DNA of 64,000 bases from Hybos culiciformis. Taxonomy: Eukaryota > Arthropoda > Insecta > Diptera > Hybotidae. Both the position numbers and the translations under genes were made by a program. Position 1 is the stretch's first letter; each line of letters begins with the position of its first letter. Below, in pieces: positions 41,362 to 52,200 of the stretch. Location: assembly GCA_964007475.1 (NCBI GenBank), contig OZ023274.1, forward strand, positions 8,680,001-8,744,000, read 5' to 3'. The notes beneath the pieces were generated by a model. That model was not told the origin of the DNA and made no database searches. It worked only from the letters and a program-made list of their open reading frames with translations.

Positions 41362-42681
41362 ACTTTACGGCAATGTGTAAAATGGAAAATATAAGTTCTG
41401 TATGGATTGAAATTTTTGTTTCCCGTATTTAACGATAACGAACTTTTTTAACGAGTACTAAAAATGAAAAAAATGTTCGTAATAAGAAAATAAACGAAAT
41501 TTACGTTACAAAAACGTAATTATTCATTATTTTTCGTTATCTTAACGAGAATGTCATTAACGAACTTTTTTGACGTAATGAGTACGAGCAAATTTTTTTC
41601 TGTGTATTATGTAAAGTTAATTTATATGAAATATATGGAATAGCTATAGGTAAACGCACATATTTGCGAATTATTGCCCGGACTAAAACTTTTGGTTTAT
41701 ATAGTTTATATAGTTTTATTCAAAATAATACCATCCTAAAATCAAAATTACTATACAAAAGATGTTTAAAAGCATAATTTAAACGCATTTAACTGCGAAT
41801 AAAATTAGTTTTCCACTACACTTATATACATACAGTGTATAAAGATAAAACTTTTAAATGTTTAATAATTTTAATGGAACTTTCATTTCCAAATTCATCA
41901 GCAAATAATATTAGTAATTCTTCCTGAAAAGAAACTCAAATCAAATTTTGCACATGTTTTTATTACATACATTTTTATATAAGTGTAGTACATATTTATA
42001 AACCCATAATTAATGATGCACACTATATATATATAGTTTGTGGATAATAATGCAGAAAACCAAAATGTGGTATATATATATACAGAATATATTAAATTGA
42101 AACTTTTTGACTGCTTGTTTAATCTTAAGCTGGTGATAAATCTCTATTCTTGCAGAATAAAGTCTTAAATTTATAAAATATTCAAATATATTTATTATTA
42201 TTATTTTCTTTTTTAAAGAAAATTTTGTTTTGTGCTTTTTTTTTTTGACTTTGAAAGTTTTCCTTAAATTAAATTAAGAATAGTGTCAAATATCCGCCTC
42301 AAACTTTAAAATATTGTTTAAAACTAAATTTTTTATATATGTACAGTAATAAAATAATACTTTTACTAGAAAGTTTGGCAGGTTGAAATTTTAATAAAAT
42401 TTTTTTATTACGTTATAAAAAAAAAAATACAAATAACAAAAAAATTTTTTGAAAAGAAAAACAAATTGTTGGGAAATTGCATATTATTAATTTTAACCAT
42501 TTTTTTTTTATGCAATCAAAATATATGTAGCAAGGTATATACATAATTATGAGTTATTTATGATATTTAAATTAAAATTTAAAATTGACACTTAAATTTT
42601 TATGGCTCAATAAAGTGACACTTTAAAAGTGAAAGGCTAATAAATTTTTTTTTATGACATTAAAGTGAGGTTTAACATAAA

Positions 42682-42736
42682 AATTATTATTATTATTATT
42701 ATTTTTTTTTTGTAAATTAATAATAATAATAATAAT
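42682..42736. repeat. Complementary (ATT)n and (AAT)n arrays
   Basis: Seven or so ATT units, a T-run spacer, then about six AAT units. The two arrays are reverse complements and can fold into a hairpin. Confidence 0.85.
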
Positions 42737-44769
42737 GTTTTATGATTCGAGAATTCAATAAATATATATGTATATGTATTTGTACGCTTTATATATGAAT
42801 GTTGAAAGAAAAAATACGTTAAAATAAATGAGCAATAAACTATCACAGCTTCTATATGGCATACCAAAAATTAAATTTTCTTTAATAAAAATAAAAAGAA
42901 CAATAAAAACCTCTGGACAAGTTTTTCAAATTGAAAATGAGATTTTAATGAAGATTTTAATATATGTATGTACCTATTATGTTGTTTATGTTAAGTAAAT
43001 ATATATTGTAATTTTTTAATAATAAAGTTTTCAAAATAGTCAGCAGGCCCAAAGTAAATCACTTAATTATAACAAAATAAACGTGAGAAGAAATTAAAAA
43101 GAAAAATGCGTATATTTATTTAGTCCAAAAGCGGTTTTAGGAAGAAAAAAAAAGTGTGAACGAAGTTTTTTTTAGGTTTTCATAATTGTCGCCTTATTTT
43201 TTGCCAAATTTTAAATATTTTACTAACTTACTTATTAATTTTTTTTTTTAATATTTGTTTGCTTTTAAAGGCAAAAGAACCCCTATAAATAAGAAAAAAA
43301 TAAATAAACAAAACAACTTTATAATTTTTTTTTTTTACAAACAAAAACTTGTGTACATAATATATTTATATATATATATATATATTTTTTTTTTTATTTT
43401 TTTTTTTTCCTTATAAAATTAATTTAAATAAATTTGCTCGAATAAAATATTTTTCATCTTATTTTTTTTTTTTTTTTTTTTTTGACTAGCAAAAATTATT
43501 GTGCTGTAAAAAATGGTAAAATATAAAAATTATATGTAAATGTAAATGGTTACCTATAAATAAAATGAATTGTCCAAAAATGTCTTAAATTTAAAAAAAA
43601 TAAAAAATAAAATAATGAAAAAATATATAATAAAAAAAAAAATGTATAAAAAATAAACAAATAAATTTGTAAAAAAAACTTAGTTTTGGTTTCTTATGTT
43701 TAACAAAAAAGTTGCATCAATTATATAATAATAATAATAATATGATATCTCTATATGTATAATATTTCAAAATATATATTTTCAGTATATAAAAATAAAA
43801 TTACCTAATATAAAAGAAATAATCTTATTTCTTCTTACATTAAAAATTAGTTACTAAAAACAAAAAATTAAAAATCAATAATTGAGTACAATGATACTAA
43901 CTACATAATTAAATATGATAAAAATAAGAAAAAGTATAATTTATATGCGATAAAAATCATTCTGAGTATTATATAAACTTTGATAGTCTTAAAGTTTGAT
44001 GTAAAACTGTATTCTAAAGGAGCTCACATTGATGAGACTACTATCGATGGTACACCCTCCACACTAATGTAGATACTGCGGTATATATACCATGAATGAA
44101 ACTTAAATTTTTATGTCATTAAACAAGAACACTTTGTTTTTTCTCATTTTTTCAAATATATAACAATTGAATCAAAAACTAATGGCTTTTTAAATTACAC
44201 ATTTTTACTTATAAATGTTTAAATAAATTCTTCTATCCAACGAGAGAAAATATATAAAAGAAACGAAATAAGGATTATACTATCGAATGATTATTATGTG
44301 TATACAAATTAAATAAAATGTTATGTAATCAATTTTGTATTTTATATTCGATGTAATACACACCGAAATCTACATAATATAATGCACAGTAAAGTCATGT
44401 ACATAAATTATTAGCTCAATTTAAACTAAAAACTAATTTGGGTACTTAGTCATTTGCTGATACAATATCCTGCAATACATAATATTATGTGTAGGATTTA
44501 TGTCCAAGTAACGAGACTACAAAATAATTATTGTTTTGGGATAAAAGTATTTGAAAATGTTTTCCAATTTCCAATGTATATATACGGGATTATGAAATGT
44601 TTGTAAACAAACTATTAATCTTTAAAATGTCTTTTGTGTAAAATTTTATCTATTTCATAGAAATTTTCGATAAATTTATTTAAGTATATGTTTTTTTTTT
44701 TATAAATTTTGGACTCTTTTAAATTTGCCTCTGCTCTATTCAAAAAATAGATTCAAATATTTTATAACT

Positions 44770-44775
44770 TTTATT
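44770..44775 (-). promoter_or_regulatory. Candidate polyadenylation signal of RASSF9/10
   Basis: AATAAA on the minus strand about 125 bases after the stop codon. It is the nearest one I found below the CDS. In DNA this AT-rich the hexamer is common by chance, and more copies follow (for example near 44675), so it is only a candidate. Confidence 0.25.
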
Positions 44776-44900
44776 TAATTCTTAAATGTTCTGTCGCATA
44801 GGTATTTTCTGATTTTCTCTTCTAATTTTATTATAAAAATTATAAAATTGATTTTCGTGAAAGTATAAATTAATTAATTTTAAAAAGTGTTATATAATTT

Positions 44901-46234
44901 TTAAACTAAAGTTCCCATATGTACAGCATTTTCATCCATTAAAATTAAACCAGTGTCTGAATTTGATTCAGAATCATTATTTCCAATTTTATTAATTAAT
45001 CTCTTTGGACTTAATTTATTCACGAAAGCACAATTGCTTGTTATACCTGTTGTTGGTATAAAATCTTTTTTATATGTTCTTATTGGATTTATACGATTTG
45101 TTGGGATAGCATAAATATTCATTAAACCACAATTTTGTCCATTAAAAGTAGAAACAGAATTGTTAATTATACTTGATGTTGTTTGAAAGTTTATTATATT
45201 AGGATTATTTAATGAACTTATAGTATTTTCTTCTTTTCCATACATTGATGGTAGTAATTTGTCTTGAAATTTTTCATCAACATTCAAGAATTTATCGTTT
45301 GTAGTTTTTAATGTAATAGAGTTTTGAGTTTTTTGTTTCCATTCGGGATTATTTGAAAATAACTCATGCCGTCTATGTTGTGAACTTCTTTCTGTATAAT
45401 TAGGGTTCAATTGATAGGGTTGAATGAAAGATTGATCTTTATTTTGAGTTTCAGAATTTTGACAATCTAATTGAGGTTCATTAGTAGTACTTTGAGTTAA
45501 TGATCGATTTTTATTTCGCGGAATAAAATGGTGATAATTTGAAATAGGCGGTTGTTCAATAATATTGCTATTTGAAGATAAACTATAAATTTGATTAAAT
45601 GATTGATTTTTCCGCAATTCTTCGGTATTGTTAAATATTTTTTGTTGATTAATTGTTTGCTTTGGTCTTGCTAATGGATTTAGCGAAATAGATTTTTGAT
45701 TTATTTTTGAATCTTGCATCAATTCAGCAGGATCAATTGACGAAATTTTATTCAGATCTGATGTATTTTGGGAATTTTCGATAAAAAATTTAACTGTTTT
45801 GCGTTGCTGTTGTGGTATTTTCTGATGTGCAGAATTGTTATTATTTGTTTCAATTGATGTAATATGAGATGTATTAATTGATCCAACACTTTTAATTAAA
45901 TAATTAGAGCGATTTTCATTTTCATTAATATTATTATTCATTCTGTTTAACGTATTTGATTCTGTTTTTTGTAAAATTACATTTTGATCCGTTGAAGCTA
46001 GAATATTTGGTAATTTTATTTCTTTGATATTTTCATTTTTTGTATTAAAATCATAAATTGGTTTAGCTATATATCGACTATACGAATATAAATTCTCGAA
46101 TACTGATGAATCTGCATTCAAATGAATTTTTTCATTCTCAAGTGAATTTTCAATAGCATTTTTGACTGCAATTTCATTTGGTTGAAGATTTTCATTTAAA
46201 ATTAATTCTACATTTTTTTTTTCTTCATCTTGTG
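44901..46234 (-). CDS. meru: RASSF9/10 terminal exon (low-complexity C-terminal half, conserved tail)
   Basis: 1334 bases from acceptor tttttatttttag to TAA at 44903-44901, giving 443 residues plus the junction Ala. The exon is Asn-, Gln-, Ser- and Ile-rich with no globular domain that I recognise. The unbroken reading frame over 1.3 kb in such AT-rich DNA is itself strong evidence of coding. The end is the informative part: NDSESNSDTGLILMDENA is close to the conserved C-terminal motif of RASSF9/10, and the final GTLV fits a class I PDZ-binding consensus (S/T-x-hydrophobic). PDZ binding is inferred, not shown. Confidence 0.86.
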
Positions 46235-49200
46235 CTAAAAATAAAAAGAATTAAATAAAATTATAATGTAAAAAAGGAACAAGAAAATAAAACAGTTTTT
46301 TTTCACAAAAGAAGGTAAAGTTCATTAATTTTAAAAATAATTCTGTAGCTGGTTAAATGATAAGTACCGAAAAAAAAAAACTTTTGCTTATTCTTTTAAT
46401 GTAAATTAAATTAAATGAGTAAAATGCTTTTGCATTGGTGAGACAACTAAGTTCGACACTGAGTTCGAATTTTCTCTTTTTTGGTAAAAAACGCATTCAC
46501 AAAGCCTAAAATTTACATTTAATTGCCCTTCTAAAGTTTATAAATATGTGGTCATAAGGCATAACTGCGAGTTAGGCGATTATGATTTTATTATTTTCAA
46601 CTGTTGGTCATATGATTCTACGCCTCATATTTGGCTTTTAAAAACTTAAAATGGTTTTAAAATTCTACAATCTTCTCAAATTAGGTTCCATTTATCTTCA
46701 TTATTCGATTTCAGGAAAGGATTTCAAACTTTAAACTGCTCTCCTGAAAATTAGCAAAATTGAGTTAGGCGATTATGCCTTGTGGCCACTGAAATAGTAA
46801 AATAGTGGAATAAAATATTTGTACTCCTATTAGTTACTCAGACCTAGTGTAAATTAACACTTTTGGTGATAAAATCAAAATAGAAATAATGGCAAACAAT
46901 ATCTGAACTTATATTTAAAATTAACTCCAAATTATAATTTTCTCAGTGTTGTGAAAAGCAAAAAAAAGAAAATATAAAAATTGCATTATACTTTCATTTT
47001 TCTTTTATTTTTTTTATTATTTTCCTTTTTGTTTATTCTTACCATCTTGTTGTTTTTCCGGTTCAGGTAGTTTTACTTCATTTAAGGTTAATTCCTCATC
47101 AACATCACTATTTTCACTTGAATTCATTAATTCATTGCTCAATTTTTCTAAAATTTCATTTTTTTCATCAAGTTGTTCTTTTGATGTGATTATATCATTT
47201 TCAATTTTTTCTATTTCTGAATTTCCTTTTGAAATATTTTCATTTAATATTTTAATTTGTTCACGAACTTGCAATTCAGTTAATTGAGGATCTTCTGTTT
47301 CTAATTTCCGAATTTTTGTATTCAATCGAACTAGCAGCTCTTCTTCACGTTGCAAATGCTTATTTATTTCAATTATTTTTTCCATCCAAATAATTTTTTC
47401 ATTAATATCAGTTTCTGTCGTTAATTCAAATTTATTACTACAATTTTCATTTTGATCTAAATCATTATTTCTATTCGACGAACTTTGGATTTCATCAATA
47501 TTATGCTTAATTTCATCTTTGGTGGTGGTGTCACGCTTCGGTGTACTGCTTAAAATATTATTTTTATTTGTTGTAAAAATTTCAGATTTTTTTGATTGAT
47601 TAAATTTATAACTGTTTCGTTGCAACATTGAACTATATTCTTTGGTTTGTTTATGCTCTTTGAGTAATATTTTTTCACGTCGAGATATTTTCTGTTTATA
47701 TGGAATAGTATTGAATTTAGATTTTAAAGTATCATTTAATTTGTCTTTAATGATAGTTGATTTTCCTTGAATAGATTTTGTTACATATTCTTCATCTTCA
47801 TTAATCCCGATTTCGGGTGATGATAGGGCACCTTCTGTTTGAACACCACTATCGCTTGTTCCTATCGAGAAAGCATAAAATAAAAAATGTAAACTTTTAA
47901 ATTTACTATTTTGTTTTTAAGTGAACATTTTGATGTAAATTTTTATAATATGTTGTTTGTGTTAATTAAAATTATGGCACAAAAAAAAATGTCAAAAATT
48001 TTATTTATGAACTTAACTTTTTAATGAAACCATCAAAACTAATCTACTCTAAGTTTTAAGGTTAAATTCTGATACTACTAAAATCGATGGAACTTCAAAT
48101 CTTCAGACGGTCATAATTATTTTTCTTTAATCTTTTTCAAAATGCTAAATAAAACAATTTTAAAATAATTTTTTATATAAATTTAAAGCATTTTTTTTTA
48201 TACATAAAATAATAAAATTTGCATTGAGTTTTACTGTAGTTGGATTAAAATTATAGTATTTTAATTTTTATTTTTTTAATGAAAAGTATGGCACATTTAC
48301 TAGACCATTTAAAGAAAAAAAAACACTTAAAATTTTCATAAATTCTCACGGCTTTAATCTTCTTTCATTTGTCTTGAATTGAAATGAAATCTACTGAAAG
48401 AAAAATTGATATTCGCTTTGGCATAAAAGTTTAGGACAATTTTATAACAATTATTGTGAACCTAAAAGTACTCTAGGTACTAGGACAATAATGTAACATT
48501 AACTAATAAAATCATATGGATGAAAATAATTTAGGGACGATAGTCAATTCTTCGAAGGAACGAAAGAGTTTTTATTAAATTTTGATAAATTCTCAGAAAA
48601 GCTCTGACTTTTTAATATCTTTATTTTCTAAGATATAAGTATTTTTATTTTCTAAGAATATGATTTTTTTTTCCAAATCCTAGAAAATGTTCTTCAAAGT
48701 GTAGAATAACTCGAATAACTTTTGGATTTGTTGGGTCAATGCTTCAGATTTTTTCAAATGTGTTTTCTCTCCAAGAAAGTTATATAATAAAGGTTTTTGC
48801 CTGATTTTATGGTTTAAATATGCAATAAAAACTGGTAGAATAAAAAATTAAATAAGAGAAGAAAAAAAAATAAATAAATAAATAAATTCAAAGTCTAAAG
48901 AAATAAACATTTATTTTTATTTAAGTTTTTGCATAAATTATAAGAATCATAAGATTTCATGCGTGACGAAAAACATTTTGTTGTTTTTTTTTCTTTTCTT
49001 TTATTATTATTATGTATTTATTTAAGACTATTTTCCACTATAATTTATAATATGTAACACTCTTCATACAATTTAAAAAAAAAAAAAAAAAATAAAGTTA
49101 TAATAAAGCACCTTTGAAAATAAAATAATAATTAAGCACCCACATATAAGAAAAAAAAAAAAACTTTATGGATATTGAGAATTTTATATATTACCGTATA

Positions 49201-52200
49201 AGTTTTGATTGTCTCAAGCTCATATAGTCACACAGTTAATTTAAAAAAAATTGTCTTTAGGTTCTTTAATCTTTAGAGTGAATATTTTTAAGAAAATTGT
49301 TCAACTTTTCTTTTCCTAAGGGAGTATTTTCTTTTTTTTTTGTTAACTACAACCTGGAAAATTATGTACATAAAACTTATGCCGACCGATTATATGATAT
49401 CCTTTTCACAATTTATATAAGTAATATGTAACCTTCGGGTTATGATAATAAATATATTTTTCACTCAATTAAATTTTCAAATAAAATATTATTCAAATTT
49501 TACAAATAAAATGGAAATAAATTACACATGTTCGCTTTTTATACAGTTTTTAAAACTTTGTGATTTATATTTCTTCTACAAATTTTGAGTTATTTATTTG
49601 TTGGTGAATATAAATACCCAGAAAAATGGGGAATTATGTACATTACGTTAGAAATGTCAAAAAATTTTAAAATTTAGTAAAAAGCAAGTTTTCAACTTAA
49701 TTGTTGATCCAATAATACTAATACCACCAATAATTTGTCACCAAAATTTTATTCATAAATATTAAGTATCGTTTATTTTTTGGGTTTGGCATTCAACACT
49801 TACGTTACTATCATTATGTTTATTTGAAATTCAAGAATCTTGAATCGAATACAAAGAAAATTAACTAAATGAATGAGACGTCAGTGTCAAAGGGAGGCCC
49901 CAAAAATTATTACAATTAAAAATATTGGACCTTCGTCTAAATTGGGAATTTTAATAATTATATAAATTATAATATAATTATATAAAAACATTTTGATTTT
50001 TTGAGCAGAGAACTAAGTGTAAATATGTAATATGTAAATATAATGTGCAATGAAATGTTTTAGAAACTTCGTTAACGAACCTACAACAACATAATTTGCT
50101 ATGAATAAAAATTATAAAACAATTTTACAAATTATTTTACGCCGACGACAATTAAAACAATTTTACCATAATAATTAATTCACAAAATAACAATTATATG
50201 ACATGCAAAATAACATTAGAAATAAAAACCAAGTAAAACACTCTAACATAAATGCAAAAATTCATAACTTTCTTTATTATTATGGCGCGTTTTATATGCA
50301 TATATGTATGCACCTACAGTGCACATGAGTAATGAAACTATAAAATTTAACTTTTAAGAAGCCCATTACTTTCTAATTTTAGATAAATTGCCGCTCCTTA
50401 CAATTAATTTGTAGTGGATTTTAAACCTTAATTGATTTGAAATTAGTTTATTACAATATTATTGTTAAACTTCGGATCACTAATTAGGTGTGTAAAAAGA
50501 TATAATTATCTTTATTTTAAACTAACCTGTTACTATTTCTTTATCTTCTATTTCATGTAAACCTTTTAAATAAGTTTCCAGTAAATAATTTTTTCCATGT
50601 TCTTTTTCTCTTGTTTTATGACGATCTTCTTCAATTTTTGCTATTTGGTATTCTCGATCTCTGCAAATATTAAATTAACAATATTTTTGAAAATATACTT
50701 AATTTTTTTTTCAAGCTTTTATAACTGCTTTAGATTGAACTTTTCGAATGTGATATTAAAAATTGACATCGCGTAATATGCAATTATGTTTTACCTAAGT
50801 TTAGATAATTGATGCTGTATAGTTTCGCCTTGCTCTAATATCAATTTCATTAATTTCTCAATTGTTGCCTTTTGTGATTTCGGATGATAAGTTTGGGCTT
50901 GAGTCATCCATGCATATGATAATTTTGATGCACGATGTTTTCGTCTACGAATAATTGCACTATTTGAACTTCCAATTGGACTACCCATTCCACTATCTTT
51001 ATCGTTATTCATCATACCATGTAATAATGTACTATTTTCTTCAGTACAATCAAGATTTAAATTTGGGTCCATTTGTCTTAATGTTAATTTCATCTATGTT
51101 AAAAAATATAAATTACCATTATTGATATTGGTAAGTATTGTTCAAAAACAAAAAATAACCATGATCAGTAGTCAATAGTTTAAAAATTTAGGTGACTATC
51201 GACATAAACTGAATTCAGGGAAAAATATATATGTACATAATTACGAATATTAATTTCGAATTAAAAGCTAAAGAATATTAGAATTCAAAATGTATTAAAT
51301 TGCCTATATGAAATGAAATTAATAGAAAACCTCACAATTCCTTTATTATTTTCCTCACAATACTGAACTATATATACATATATAAAAAAAATTTCCTATA
51401 AAATAATATGTATAGAAAAATATAAGATAATGAAAAATATGGGTGTTTTTATTTTATTTATTTATGTTTCTGTTGTCAAACAGTAATTTAATTTAATTGA
51501 AGGTGACTGAATTAAATTATTTCCTAAAGCTAGGTTCATTATAATAAATAATAAAAAAAAATAAATAACAATATTCCAATAAATTAAAATCCAAAAGAAA
51601 ATTAATATCTTTCTAATAAATAAATTCATTATTATTTATTGACGAAAAATTAAAATTGTTAGGTATACAACATATATATTTTTTTGGTGTTATTTATGTG
51701 GAAATATGTACATGATAACAACATAATAAATACTCCTATATATTTTATTATATAAAAGAAAATATTCAATTTCTATATTCTATTGAAATCCAGTAATTAA
51801 TTTTTGGTATTAAAATTTCTTAAGTGAATTGGTAATAAGTTTCTTCTATATTTTTGTTTTGAAATCATTTGAATGAATTTAGACACTGTTCAAATTAATA
51901 ATATTCTTCTGGCTTCACAATAAGAATAGAAAAACCTTTTAAAGTTATTACTTATTATTTTATTTATTTATTTATTCATTTAATTCTGACCATAAGTTAT
52001 TACAAATTAATGTAGATATTGTGTATAACATAGAAGATTGAATCTCATCTTTTATTTTTAATGAACAATTTCAACCGATAATTAGGATAAGATAAAATCT
52101 TGTTTGTAACTTTTTCTCGTGAACATTATTATTATTTATTAAACTTTATGAAAGGTTCAAACATTTTACTCAACTATTCTGCTATTCTAATACTGTAAAA

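Larger units (their letters stand above)
40838..41604. mobile_element. TIR element with CGTTA subterminal repeats
   Basis: A 767-bp element with perfect inverted ends CACAGAAAAAAATTTG(CTCGTAC), 23 bases on both sides, flanked by TA. Both subterminal regions are packed with TTCGTTA/TAACGAA copies (about five on each side), a pattern expected for transposase-binding sites of a non-autonomous DNA transposon. The core contains a tRNA-like sequence and an A/T-rich tract, listed separately. The superfamily is not assigned; TA flanks would suit Tc1/mariner. Confidence 0.82.
41605..44900. other. AT-rich sequence downstream of the RASSF9/10 stop
   Basis: The part nearest 44900 should be the 3' UTR of the minus-strand gene; its end cannot be fixed. 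The stretch contains the ATT/AAT hairpin at 42682-42736, (TA)n near 43370-43386 and many homopolymers. No other gene was seen. Confidence 0.55.
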
